Translations under genes and position numbers: made by a program
Notes under the pieces: generated by a model
Databases searched by the model: none
Told to the model about the DNA's origin: nothing
Seen by the model: only the letters and a program-made list of their open reading frames with translations
Shown here: positions 1 through 8,445 of the stretch, piece after piece
Layout: each line of letters starts with the position of its first letter
Position numbering within the stretch: position 1 is the first letter of the stretch
NCBI GenBank assembly: GCA_964610575.1
Contig: CAZSYX010000008.1
Location: 1 to 64,000, forward strand
Length of the DNA stretch: 64,000 bases
DNA from: JADJWR01 sp964610575
GTDB lineage: Bacteria; Pseudomonadota; Gammaproteobacteria; Burkholderiales; Burkholderiaceae_F
Direction: 5' to 3'

Positions 1-741
1 TTCAAGCGCTACTACCACTCGCTCGACCTGCTGCTGATCGACGACATCCAGTTCTTCGGCGGCAAGAGCCGCACGCAGGAGGAGTTCTTCTATGCCTTCG
101 AGGCACTGGTTGCCGGCCGCAAGCAGATCATCATCACCTCGGACACCTACCCGAAGGAACTGAAGGACATCGAGGACCGGCTGGTGTCGCGCTTCTCCGT
201 GGGACTGACGGTCGGCATCGAACCGCCGGAACTCGAGATGCGGGTGGCGATCCTGCTCAAGAAGGCGGAACTGGAGCGCGCCGAGCTTTCGGAGGAAGTC
301 GCCTTCTTCATCGCCAAGAACCTGCGCAGCAACGTTCGCGAGCTGGAAGGCGCGCTGCGCAAGATCCTCGCCTTCGCCTCGTTCCACGGCCGGCCGCTGT
401 CGGTCGAGCTGGCGCGCGAAGCGCTGAAGGACCTGCTCGGTGCCAGTACCGGCCAGGTCACGGTCGAACTGATCCAGAAGACGGTGGCCGACTACTACAA
501 GATCAAGGTCGCCGACATGTACAGCAAGCGGCGGCCCAATTCGATCGCCATGCCGCGCCAGGTCGCCATGTACCTGGCCAAGGAAATGACGCAGAAGAGC
601 CTGCCCGAGCTCGGTGAGCTGTTCGGCGGCCGCGACCACACCACCGTGCTGCACGCGGTGCGCAAGATCAACCAGCACCGGGCCAAGGACAGCGAACTGA
701 ACCACGCGCTGCACGTTCTCGAGCAGGCGCTGAAGGGTTGA
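1..741 (+). CDS. dnaA: Chromosomal replication initiator DnaA (5' end outside window)
   Basis: Initiates chromosome replication by binding DnaA boxes at oriC and melting DNA as an ATP-bound oligomer. The visible 246 residues begin in the AAA+ domain with the Walker B segment LLIDDIQFF (residues 8-16 of the visible part), followed by the sensor region ITSDTYPKEL, the lid with SNVRELEG, and the C-terminal domain IV helix-turn-helix with the signature GRDHTTVLHA that contacts DnaA boxes. The start codon lies upstream of the window. It is followed by dnaN and gyrB, the classical origin-region order. Identity is not in doubt; only the N-terminal part is missing. Confidence 0.98.
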   Translation, partial: FKRYYHSLDLLLIDDIQFFGGKSRTQEEFFYAFEALVAGRKQIIITSDTYPKELKDIEDRLVSRFSVGLTVGIEPPELEMRVAILLKKAELERAELSEEVAFFIAKNLRSNVRELEGALRKILAFASFHGRPLSVELAREALKDLLGASTGQVTVELIQKTVADYYKIKVADMYSKRRPNSIAMPRQVAMYLAKEMTQKSLPELGELFGGRDHTTVLHAVRKINQHRAKDSELNHALHVLEQALKG

Positions 742-770
742 GCCCGGGCCGCCAGGGTAAAAGCAGACCT

Positions 771-894
771 TGTGGACAGGACCGCTGCACGGCTGTGGGC
801 AACCATGGGAAAATGCACGGTTGCCCGAACAGCCGTCCAAGTTGTCCTGCTTCATCCACAGCCTCGGTACGCCGTTGCCAAGGGCCTGCCCACA
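771..894. other. Cluster of DnaA-box-like sites, candidate origin element
   Basis: The 263-base gap between dnaA and dnaN holds four sequences resembling the DnaA box TTATCCACA: TGTGGACAG at 771-779 and TGTGGGCAA at 794-802 (both 7 of 9 on the reverse strand), TCATCCACA at 852-860 (8 of 9) and CTGCCCACA at 886-894 (6 of 9). An A+T-rich stretch follows at 961-1004. Origins are often found in dnaA-dnaN gaps, so this may be part of oriC. The region upstream of dnaA is outside the window and could hold the main origin. The gap also has to carry the dnaN promoter. Confidence 0.5.
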
Positions 895-960
895 GCTTTC
901 GGGCCGTCGTAAGTCGCTGTCGCGTAAGCGCTGCGGCGGCTTTTCCCCAGTTTCAACCGG

Positions 961-1004
961 GCTCTATTAACTAGCTTTTCTTGTTCTGAAAGAAAAGGAA
1001 AACA
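961..1004 (+). promoter_or_regulatory. A+T-rich leader and ribosome binding site of dnaN
   Basis: This 44-base stretch is strikingly A+T-rich compared with its GC-rich surroundings. It contains TATTAA at 965-970, a possible -10 element, and the Shine-Dalgarno sequence AAAGGA at 994-999, five bases before the dnaN ATG at 1005. The low melting stability could also suit an origin unwinding element next to the DnaA-box-like sites. Function is inferred from composition and position only. Confidence 0.4.
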
Positions 1005-2111
1005 ATGCAACTCGTCAAAGCGACCCGCGATGCGTTGCTCAAGCCGCTGCAGGTGGTCAGTGGCATCGTCGAACGTCGGCAGACGCTGCCGATCCTCGCC
1101 AACGTGCTGGTCCGCAAGGACGGTGAGCAGGTCTCGTTCACGGCCACCGACCTGGAGATCCAGATCCAGACATCAGCCGCCATCGGCGCCGGCCGCGATG
1201 CTGCCGCGACCACGGTGTCGGCGCGCAAGCTGGTCGATATCCTGCGCGCGCTTCCAGAAGCCGATGTCGCGCTGTCGCTGACCGGCAAGAAGATCACGGT
1301 CCAGTCCGGCCGCAGCCGCTTCAACCTGCAGACGATGGCAGCCGACGAGTACCCGGCGGTCGCCGCGGCCGAGTACACGGCCGATTTCGAACTGCCCGCC
1401 GGGACGCTGAAGTACCTGCTTGCGATGGTGCACTACGCGATGGCTGCGCAGGACATCCGCTACTACCTGAACGGCATGCTGCTGGTCGTCGACGGCCAGA
1501 CGGTGCGCGCGGTGGCCACCGACGGCCACCGCCTCGCCCTTTGCGAAGTCGCGAAGGACGGCGCCGCCAGCGGCCGCATCGAGGCGATCATTCCGCGCAA
1601 GACGATCCATGAACTGTCGCGGCTGCTGCCGGACAGCCCCGACGAGCCGGTGCGGGTGCAGATGGCGGCCAGCCAGGTGAAGTTCTCATTCGGCGGCATC
1701 GAGCTGATCTCCAAGCTGGTCGAGGGCAAGTTCCCCGACTACACGAAGGTGATTCCCGCTGGCAACACGCGCCGCTTCAGCGTCGGCCGCGAACTGTTGT
1801 CCTCGGCGCTGCAGCGCGCGGCGATCCTGACCACCGACAAGTTCAAGGGCGTGCGCATGGTGCTCGGCGCCGGCAGCCTGAAGATCAACTCGACCAACTC
1901 CGACCAGGAAGACGCGCAGGAGGAGCTCGAGATCGACTACTCGGGCGACGGACTCGATATCGGCTTCAACGTCACCTACCTGCTCGACGTGCTCGCCAAC
2001 CTGAAGTGCGAGCAGATCAGCTTCGCGCTCGGCGACGCGCTCGGCAGCGCGCTGATCACGATGCCGGACAGCGAGAAGTTCAAGTACGTCGTGATGCCGA
2101 TGCGGATCTAG
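1005..2111 (+). CDS. dnaN: DNA polymerase III beta sliding clamp
   Basis: Ring-shaped processivity clamp that tethers DNA polymerase III and other replication and repair proteins to DNA. The 368 residues match the family length (E. coli 366) and show the three-domain clamp pattern, opening with MQLVKATRDALLKPLQVVSGIVERRQ-like text, the typical TDLEIQI segment, the domain-2 DGHRLALCE motif, and the canonical C-terminal end KYVVMPMRI, which forms part of the hydrophobic cleft. The ATG at 1005 follows a good Shine-Dalgarno AAAGGA. It lies between dnaA and gyrB as in most proteobacterial origin regions. Confidence 0.98.
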   Translation: MQLVKATRDALLKPLQVVSGIVERRQTLPILANVLVRKDGEQVSFTATDLEIQIQTSAAIGAGRDAAATTVSARKLVDILRALPEADVALSLTGKKITVQSGRSRFNLQTMAADEYPAVAAAEYTADFELPAGTLKYLLAMVHYAMAAQDIRYYLNGMLLVVDGQTVRAVATDGHRLALCEVAKDGAASGRIEAIIPRKTIHELSRLLPDSPDEPVRVQMAASQVKFSFGGIELISKLVEGKFPDYTKVIPAGNTRRFSVGRELLSSALQRAAILTTDKFKGVRMVLGAGSLKINSTNSDQEDAQEELEIDYSGDGLDIGFNVTYLLDVLANLKCEQISFALGDALGSALITMPDSEKFKYVVMPMRI

Positions 2112-2122
2112 GCCATCGGAGC

Positions 2123-2140
2123 AAGGGCCGCCGCCCTTTT
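2123..2140 (+). terminator. Possible rho-independent terminator after dnaN
   Basis: Eleven bases after the dnaN stop codon an inverted repeat AAGGGC / GCCCTT (2123-2128 and 2133-2138) encloses the four-base loop CGCC and is followed by TTCCCC. The stem is short and the T tract is weak, so it may attenuate rather than end transcription before gyrB. Confidence 0.4.
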
Positions 2141-2201
2141 CCCCTCAACACCTTGGGGGGAGAGGAAGGGGAGCGGGTAAACAGAGCAGGCAGAGAAGCA
2201 G

Positions 2202-5200
2202 ATGTCAGCAGTACCAGTTCCATCGGCGCAACCCGGCGACGGCAGCTCGGCCAGCGATTACGGCGCCGGCAGCATCCAGATCCTCGAGGGACTGGAGGCA
2301 GTGCGCAAGCGGCCGGGTATGTACATCGGCGACACGCAGGATGGCACTGGCCTGCACCACATGGTGTTCGAGGTCGTCGACAACTCGATCGACGAGGCGC
2401 TGGCCGGCTACTGCGACGACATCGTCGTCACCATCCACACCGACAATTCACTGTCGGTGATCGACAACGGCCGCGGCATCCCGACCGGCGTCAAGATGGA
2501 CGACAAGCACGAGCCGAAGCGCTCGGCGGCCGAGATCGCGCTCACCGAACTGCACGCCGGCGGCAAGTTCAACCAGAACAGCTACAAGGTCTCGGGCGGC
2601 CTGCACGGCGTCGGCGTGTCCTGCGTCAACGCGCTGTCGAAATGGCTGCGGCTGACGATCCGCCGCGACGGCAAGGTGCACTTCACCGAGTTCCGCCTCG
2701 GTGAGGTGCAGGAGCGCATCGTCGAGACCGTCGACGGCGTGCCGATCTCGCCGATGAAGGTGATCGGCGAGACCGACAAGCGCGGCACGGAAGTCCACTT
2801 CCTGCCCGACGAGGAGATCTTCGGCAAGGTCGAGTTTCACTGGGAGATCCTTTCGAAGCGGCTGCGCGAACTGAGTTTTCTCAACAACGGCGTGCGCATC
2901 CGGCTGATCGACCAGAGGAACGGCAAAGAGGAGGACTTCGCCTTCTCCGGCGGCGTCAAGGGCTTCGTCGAGTACATCAACAAAGCCAAGACGGCGCTGC
3001 ATCCGAACGTCTTCTACGTTTCCGGCGAATCGAGTGCCGGTGGCGTGCCGGTCGGCGTCGAAGTGGCAATGCAGTGGAACGACGCCTACGCCGAAAACCT
3101 GCTCGCCTTCACCAACAACATTCCGCAGAAGGACGGCGGCACGCACATCACCGGCCTGCGCGCGGCGATGACGCGCGTGCTCAACAACTACATCAAGGCC
3201 AGCGAGCTGGACAAAAAGGCCAGGGTCGAGACCACCGGCGACGACATGCGCGAGGGCCTGGCCTGTGTGCTGAGCGTCAAGGTGCCGGAGCCGAAGTTCA
3301 GCGCCCAGACCAAGGACAAGCTGGTATCCAGCGAGGTGCGGCCGGCGGTCGAGGACGTGATCGCCCGGGCGCTGGAGACATACCTGCTCGAGAAGCCGGC
3401 CGACGCCAAGATGATCTGCGGCAAGATCGTCGACGCTGCGCGTGCTCGCGAGGCGGCGCGCAAGGCACGCGAGATGACCCGCCGCAAGGGCCTGCTCGAC
3501 GGCGCCGGCCTGCCCGGCAAGCTCGCCGACTGCCAGGAGCGCGATCCGTCCAAGTGCGAGCTGTACCTCGTCGAGGGCGATTCGGCCGGCGGCTCCGCCA
3601 AACAGGGGCGGGACCGCAAGTTCCAGGCGATCCTGCCGCTGCGCGGCAAGGTGCTGAACGTCGAGCGGGCGCGCTTCGACAAGCTGATCGCCTCCGAGCA
3701 GATCGCCACGCTGATCACCGCGCTCGGCACCAGCATCGGCCCGGAGTTCAACCCGGACAAGCTGCGCTACCACCGCATCATCGTGATGAGCGTGGACGGC
3801 GACGAACACGTGTTCGTCCGCGATGCGGAGCAGGGCGTGCGGATGGTTCGCATCGGACAGTTCATCGACGCCGCGCTGGCCCGCCATGGCACGGTCGAGA
3901 ACGCGCAGGGCGTGGCCAAGGTCAAGGCAGCGCCGCTCGGCGACGTGCTGTGCTTCGGCATCGATTCGCACGAGGTGCGCTTCAGGCCGATCCAGGCCGT
4001 AATCCGCCACCCGCTCGACGAACGGCTCTTCGCCGTGCGTACCGCCTACGGCCGCATGGTGCGCGTAACCGCCAGCCACAGCGTGTTCGTGCACGAGGAT
4101 GGCGAAGTCCGGCTCAAGCGCGGCGACCAGTTGCGCGTAGGCGACCGCGTCGTGGCGCCGGGAAAGGTCCGCTTCGGGTCGGCGGCGCCCGGCCGCATCG
4201 ACCTGCTGCAGCGCCTGTGGGCCGTACCCGAAGCGGCACGGCAGATCTGGGTGCGCGGCCCGGCGGTGGAACATTGGTATCGCCGCAAGGTGCTGGCGCG
4301 CCACGAGCATACGTCGGACTTGACGAGCCCCCGTGTGGAGATCCCCGGCCCGGTGCGCGATGAACTCGCCGCGCTGCGCCGCGCCAGCGGCCTCACCGGC
4401 GAAGCCCTGTGCGAAGCGGTCGGCATCCGCCAGCCGGTGACCTTCTACGCCTGGGAGCGCGGCACGTCGCGGCCGACCGTGCAGCACTACACCGCCTGGC
4501 TGCGCGCGGTCGGCGCCAACGAGGACGAGTTCCTGCGCAAAGTCGCGGTCGGCAGCAGCCGACTGCAACGCCTGTGGCGCGACCACGCCGCTCCTTCAGG
4601 TCGCAACGCGGTGCGCGATCGTGTTCTCCTGAGTGAGCTCGACTGCGACGACCTGGCCTGGTTCGGCGAACGCGCCGACCTGCAGCTGACGCCCGAGCAT
4701 TACTCGGACCGTGGGCTTGGCCGCCATATCGCGGTCGACGCCAGCCTGATGACGCTGCTCGGCTTTTACCTGGCCGAAGGCTCGTGCTCCGCGCGCAACG
4801 GGGTGCGCGTGTCGATCGGCAGCGGCAACCGCCGCTTCGCCGACGAGATCGCCCGCCATTTCACCGCCGCGTTCGGCCATTCGCCCATGCTGTACCAGCA
4901 AGCGGACCGCGCGGCCGAACTGAGGTTCGTCAACCGTGTCGCCGCGCTGGCGTGGCAGCACCTTTTCGGCTTCAAGGACGCGGACTCTTGCAGCAAGCGC
5001 GTGCCCGACCTCGTCTTCAATGTCGGCGAGGAACTGCGCCTGGCATTCCTGCGCGGCTATCTGCTCGGCGACGGCACGGTGAGCCAGGACAAGGCATCGT
5101 TCTGCACGTCGTCGTACGACCTCGCGAGCGGAATCATGTACCTGCTCGGCTCGCTCGGCGTGGTCGCGTCCCTGTCGCACATGCAGCCGGACGGCGTGAC

Positions 5201-6440
5201 GCGCAGCATCCGCGACCTGCCCTGTACCACCCGCAACCCGTACTGGGTGGCGACCGTGTGCGCCAAGGACGACCTGCGCACGCTCGAGCCGGCGTGGCGC
5301 GACCACGCCGGCGCCGAAGCCTTGCGCGCGCACCTGGCCGCGCCGGCCGCCAACGACAAGAACCGCCGCTTCGATCGCATCGGCGGCGACCTCATCGCGC
5401 TGCCGATCAGGAGCATCGAGGAAGTGGCCGCCAGCAACGGCAACGTGTACGACTTCTCGGTCGAAGGCGACGAGAACTTCATCGCCGGCATGGGCGGCTT
5501 GTGCTGCCACAACACCGACGCCGACGTCGACGGCGCGCACATCCGCACGCTGCTGCTGACGCTGTTCTACCGGCAGATGACCGCGCTGGTCGAGCGCGGC
5601 CACATCTACATCGCCCAGCCGCCGCTGTACAAGGTCAAGCACGGCAAGGACGAGCGCTACCTCAAGGACGACCACGAGCTGTCGCTTTACCTGCTGCGCC
5701 TGGCGCTCGAAGGCGCGCGGCTGTACACCGACCGCGCCGCGGTCGAGGGCAACCGGCCGATCAGCGGCGACGCGCTGGCCGAACTGGCGCGGCAGTACCT
5801 GCTCGCCGATGCGGTGGTGCAGCGCCTGGCGCATGTGATCGACCGCGCTGCGCTCGGGGCGATCATTGGCGGCGTCGAACTGCGGCTCGGCGACGCGGCA
5901 GCCGCCGAGGCGACCGCAGATGAACTGACGCAGGCGATGGGCAATCACACGGTCGAGGTCTTCGCACAGTACGACGCCAAGATCGACAAGCACCGGCTGC
6001 TGATCCACCGCCGCCACCACGGCAACGTCAAGGCGAGCGCCATCGACGCCGACTTCCCGCTGACCGCCGACTACCAGACGCTGCGCCACGCCGCGCGCAC
6101 CTTCAAGGGCCTGATCGGCGACGGCGCGCGAATCGCGCGCGGCGAAGGCGAGAAAGCGAAGGAGACGCCGGTGGCCGACTTCCGCGCCGCCATGCAGTGG
6201 CTGCTGGCGCAGGCCGAAGGCGCGATCGGCAAGCAGCGCTACAAGGGCCTTGGCGAGATGAACCCCGAGCAGCTCTGGGAAACGACGATGGACCCGGCCG
6301 TGCGCCGCCTGCTCAAGGTGCAGATCGAGGATGCCATCGGCGCCGACCAGATCTTCACCACGCTGATGGGCGACGAGGTCGAGCCGCGCCGCCAGTTCAT
6401 CGAAACCAACGCGCTGGCGGCGGGCAACATCGACGTCTGA
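2202..6440 (+). CDS. gyrB: DNA gyrase subunit B precursor containing an intein
   Basis: ATPase and TOPRIM subunit of DNA gyrase, which introduces negative supercoils. The precursor is 1412 residues; removing the inserted 575 leaves an 837-residue GyrB, close to the proteobacterial norm. The N-extein (1-529) carries the GHKL ATPase signatures RKRPGMYIG, EVVDNSIDEA and GLHGVG, then the TOPRIM start LVEGDSAGGSAKQGRDR. The C-extein (1105-1412) begins TDADVDGAHIRTLLLTLFYRQM and ends with the conserved QRYKGLGEMNPEQLWETTMDP region. The intein separates IIVM from TDADVDG, so the unspliced protein lacks a contiguous metal-binding site and splicing is presumably essential. The start at 2202 is followed at once by the usual N-terminus, although the ribosome binding site is weak. 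Confidence 0.97.
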   Translation: MSAVPVPSAQPGDGSSASDYGAGSIQILEGLEAVRKRPGMYIGDTQDGTGLHHMVFEVVDNSIDEALAGYCDDIVVTIHTDNSLSVIDNGRGIPTGVKMDDKHEPKRSAAEIALTELHAGGKFNQNSYKVSGGLHGVGVSCVNALSKWLRLTIRRDGKVHFTEFRLGEVQERIVETVDGVPISPMKVIGETDKRGTEVHFLPDEEIFGKVEFHWEILSKRLRELSFLNNGVRIRLIDQRNGKEEDFAFSGGVKGFVEYINKAKTALHPNVFYVSGESSAGGVPVGVEVAMQWNDAYAENLLAFTNNIPQKDGGTHITGLRAAMTRVLNNYIKASELDKKARVETTGDDMREGLACVLSVKVPEPKFSAQTKDKLVSSEVRPAVEDVIARALETYLLEKPADAKMICGKIVDAARAREAARKAREMTRRKGLLDGAGLPGKLADCQERDPSKCELYLVEGDSAGGSAKQGRDRKFQAILPLRGKVLNVERARFDKLIASEQIATLITALGTSIGPEFNPDKLRYHRIIVMSVDGDEHVFVRDAEQGVRMVRIGQFIDAALARHGTVENAQGVAKVKAAPLGDVLCFGIDSHEVRFRPIQAVIRHPLDERLFAVRTAYGRMVRVTASHSVFVHEDGEVRLKRGDQLRVGDRVVAPGKVRFGSAAPGRIDLLQRLWAVPEAARQIWVRGPAVEHWYRRKVLARHEHTSDLTSPRVEIPGPVRDELAALRRASGLTGEALCEAVGIRQPVTFYAWERGTSRPTVQHYTAWLRAVGANEDEFLRKVAVGSSRLQRLWRDHAAPSGRNAVRDRVLLSELDCDDLAWFGERADLQLTPEHYSDRGLGRHIAVDASLMTLLGFYLAEGSCSARNGVRVSIGSGNRRFADEIARHFTAAFGHSPMLYQQADRAAELRFVNRVAALAWQHLFGFKDADSCSKRVPDLVFNVGEELRLAFLRGYLLGDGTVSQDKASFCTSSYDLASGIMYLLGSLGVVASLSHMQPDGVTRSIRDLPCTTRNPYWVATVCAKDDLRTLEPAWRDHAGAEALRAHLAAPAANDKNRRFDRIGGDLIALPIRSIEEVAASNGNVYDFSVEGDENFIAGMGGLCCHNTDADVDGAHIRTLLLTLFYRQMTALVERGHIYIAQPPLYKVKHGKDERYLKDDHELSLYLLRLALEGARLYTDRAAVEGNRPISGDALAELARQYLLADAVVQRLAHVIDRAALGAIIGGVELRLGDAAAAEATADELTQAMGNHTVEVFAQYDAKIDKHRLLIHRRHHGNVKASAIDADFPLTADYQTLRHAARTFKGLIGDGARIARGEGEKAKETPVADFRAAMQWLLAQAEGAIGKQRYKGLGEMNPEQLWETTMDPAVRRLLKVQIEDAIGADQIFTTLMGDEVEPRRQFIETNALAAGNIDV
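3789..5513 (+). mobile_element. GyrB intein with LAGLIDADG homing endonuclease and HTH insert
   Basis: A self-splicing protein element of 575 residues (precursor residues 530-1104). Block A starts with Ser1 (SVDGDEHV). Block B is VTASHSVFV near intein residue 95, with the conserved T-x-x-H. Block F is VYDFSVEGDENF, and block G ends CCHN with penultimate His and terminal Asn. The +1 extein residue is Thr. Two LAGLIDADG-type motifs, LLGFYLAEGS (about residue 322) and LRGYLLGDGT (about 420), both keep the acidic catalytic residue, so the endonuclease could be active. Between blocks B and C, at about 4345-4550, lies a segment resembling an XRE-type helix-turn-helix (GLTGEALCEAVGIRQPVTFY). Splicing and homing are inferred from the motifs. 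Confidence 0.95.
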
Positions 6441-6483
6441 GCGGGCGCGGGCCGAGCCCGTCCCGCACCGGCCGCCTCGCAAT

Positions 6484-6957
6484 ATGACCACCGAACGATT
6501 CGAACCGTTGCGCCTGCTGTTGCGGCAGCAGACCGTCGCTGCGCTCGGCACGCTGCATCGTGGCGAGCCTTACGTGTCGATGGTGCCGTTTGCGCTCGAC
6601 GAGGCGGTGCCCGAGTTCCTGATCCACGTCAGCGCGCTCTCGCCGCACACGCGCGACATGCTCGAGCACCCGCGCGCCAGCCTGCTCGTCGTTGCGCCGG
6701 ACAACGGCGGCCGACCGCAGGCGCGTGCGCGGGCAACGATCCAGGGCGACGCCGTGCCGCTGGGCGCCGATTCGGCGCGCTATGCCGCGGCCAGGGCGCT
6801 GTACCTGCAACGCTTCCCGCACGCGGCCGACATCTTCTCGCTACCCGACTTTTCGCTGTTCGCCATTCGGCCGGTCTCGGTGCGCTTCATCGGCGGCTTT
6901 GCGCAGGCGGCGAGCCTGACCCCTGAACTGTTCGAACGCGCGCTGCGCGAGGGCTAG
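6484..6957 (+). CDS. Pyridoxamine 5'-phosphate oxidase-like FMN-binding protein (HugZ type)
   Basis: A 157-residue split-barrel flavoprotein of the PNPOx-like superfamily. The N-terminal part (LRQQTVAALGTLHRGEPYVSMVPFAL) is typical of the HugZ/heme-utilisation branch, followed by SALSPHTRDMLEHPRASLLV and a C-terminal strand-rich region ending RPVSVRFIGGFAQA. Members bind FMN or heme; some degrade heme, others reduce cofactors such as F420. The protein lacks the extra C-terminal domain of full HugZ enzymes, so the substrate cannot be told. It starts 43 bases after gyrB on the same strand. The ChaN-like heme-binding family member at 7540 gives a weak link to heme metabolism. Confidence 0.8.
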   Translation: MTTERFEPLRLLLRQQTVAALGTLHRGEPYVSMVPFALDEAVPEFLIHVSALSPHTRDMLEHPRASLLVVAPDNGGRPQARARATIQGDAVPLGADSARYAAARALYLQRFPHAADIFSLPDFSLFAIRPVSVRFIGGFAQAASLTPELFERALREG

Positions 6958-7086
6958 CCGCGGTCCCGGCGCTCACGGGCGGCCGCCGCAGATCGGGCAT
7001 GATTGACGCCTGCCGCCGGGCTGCCCGCGCGGCAGCCGATCTCGAATGTCTCCGATGAACCCGACCGGCTCTCGCGGCGCGACGCC

Positions 7087-7536
7087 ATGAACCGCCGCAT
7101 CCGCAGCGACCTCGTGCGCGCAGTGCTGGCGCTGCTGATCGCATTTCTCCTCACCACCGCGGCGGTGAGCTTCCTGTTCAGCCGCGGCCTGGTGATCGGC
7201 GACTTCATGGCGCCGGCGCTGCATGACGGCGATGCAATCGTCGTCGACCGCGCCAGCGGCCGCTTCATCGATTATCGCGCCGGCGAGATCGTGTCGCTGC
7301 AGATTCCGGGCGAGCCGCGCGGCCGGGTGCTCAAGCGCGTGCGCGGCGGCCCGGGTGATCCGGTCCTTGCCGGCGGCATGCTGCTGCGCAAACTGGGCCC
7401 GGACGAGTTCGCCGTCGACGACGAACTGGCGCACCACGGCCACACGGTGCTGGAGCGCGACGCAATCGAAGGCCGCGTGCTGCTGCGCGCCTGGCCGCTG
7501 TCGCGGCTGAAGTGGCGGCCGGGCGTCGAGCAGTAG
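7087..7536 (+). CDS. S26 signal peptidase-like protein lacking the catalytic serine
   Basis: A 149-residue membrane protein with one N-terminal transmembrane helix (about residues 8-30) and an S26 signal peptidase-like periplasmic part. The region around the nucleophile reads VIGDFMAPALHDGD, where signal peptidase I has S-M-x-P-T-L before GD; the serine position is Phe40. The lysine motif is kept as VLKRVRGGPGD (Lys83). The fold is therefore recognisable but the Ser-Lys dyad is incomplete. The ATG at 7087 is preferred over an upstream TTG at 7003 because it directly precedes the basic residues and helix. The next gene starts four bases after its stop, suggesting co-transcription. It may be a pseudoenzyme; a changed nucleophile cannot be excluded. 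Confidence 0.75.
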   Translation: MNRRIRSDLVRAVLALLIAFLLTTAAVSFLFSRGLVIGDFMAPALHDGDAIVVDRASGRFIDYRAGEIVSLQIPGEPRGRVLKRVRGGPGDPVLAGGMLLRKLGPDEFAVDDELAHHGHTVLERDAIEGRVLLRAWPLSRLKWRPGVEQ

Positions 7537-7539
7537 CGC

Positions 7540-8403
7540 ATGAAAACGACGCTTGCCTTCCTCCTGGCTGCCGTGCTCGCCGCGCCTGCGCTGGCCAGCG
7601 CGCAACGCGAGGACTTCGGCGAACAGGCGCTGGCGGAGGAGATGGCGCGCCGCCCGGTGGTGCTGCTCGGCGAGGTGCACGACAACGCCGCCCAGCACGC
7701 CACGCGCGCGGCGGCGCTGCGCAGGTTGCTGGCCGGCGGGGCGCGGCCGGCGATCGCCTTCGAGCAGTTCGACCGGGAGCGGCAGGCCGACATCGACCGT
7801 GCGCGGCGTGAGACGCCGCCTGCGGACAAGACGCTGGCCGAGCACGTGATCGAGCAGGCGCGGCCGGCGCGCGGTTGGGACTGGCGGCTCTACCGGCCGT
7901 TCGTCGAACTGGCGCTCGAATACGACCTGCCGATCGTCGCCGCCAACCTGTCGCGCGCCGACGCGATGCGCGTGGCCACCCAGGGCTTCGCCGCCGTGTT
8001 CGACGAGGCAACGCGCGCGCGCTTTGCGCTCGACGCCCTGCCGCCGGCGCTGCTCGCCGCCCACGAGAAGGCGGTCGACGACGGCCACTGCAACCGCATG
8101 CCGGCCGACGCCCTGCCGGCGCTGGCGCGCGCGCAGATCGCCCGCGACCTGGCACTCGCCGAGGCGATCCGGCCGTACTTCGCGCGCGGCGTCGTGCTGC
8201 TGACCGGCAACGGCCACGCGCGCAAGGACATCGGCGTGCCGTTCTTCCTGACCGAGGCGGAGCGCGCGCAGGCGATCGCGATCGGCCTGCTGGAGCGGGA
8301 CAAGCCGGAAGAAGGAGACTGGGCACAGCGCTTCGAGGTCGCCTTCAGCACGCCGGTGCAGGGCCGCGAAGATCCCTGTGCAACGATTCCGCTGCGGCGC
8401 TGA
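7540..8403 (+). CDS. ChaN family (heme-binding uptake, Tiki superfamily) exported protein
   Basis: A 287-residue exported protein. The signal peptide MKTTLAFLLAAVLAAPALASA is followed by the ChaN/haem-binding-uptake domain, with VVLLGEVHDNAAQH (residues about 42-55), FEQFDRE, HCNRMP and VVLLTGNGHARKDIGVPFFL near the C-terminus. In this superfamily the conserved GExH and GNxH residues form a metal- or heme-binding site; ChaN of Campylobacter is a heme-binding lipoprotein. No lipobox cysteine is seen, so it is probably soluble and periplasmic. It follows the S26-like gene by four bases. A role in iron or heme handling is a family-level inference. Confidence 0.85.
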   Translation: MKTTLAFLLAAVLAAPALASAQREDFGEQALAEEMARRPVVLLGEVHDNAAQHATRAAALRRLLAGGARPAIAFEQFDRERQADIDRARRETPPADKTLAEHVIEQARPARGWDWRLYRPFVELALEYDLPIVAANLSRADAMRVATQGFAAVFDEATRARFALDALPPALLAAHEKAVDDGHCNRMPADALPALARAQIARDLALAEAIRPYFARGVVLLTGNGHARKDIGVPFFLTEAERAQAIAIGLLERDKPEEGDWAQRFEVAFSTPVQGREDPCATIPLRR

Positions 8404-8445
8404 CCGCCGCAGTCGGCTCGCGAGAGCGCAGGGGGGAGGAAACCG

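Noticed and set aside
4345..4550. Helix-turn-helix segment as a separate regulator gene
   Set aside because: It is in frame within the intein between conserved splicing blocks B and C, with no start codon context of its own.
2448..4586. Long reverse-strand open frame opposite gyrB (712 codons)
   Set aside because: It is a shadow frame of a GC-rich gene: the product is low-complexity and rich in Arg, Ala, His and Val, and has no domain, while the forward strand encodes GyrB and its intein.
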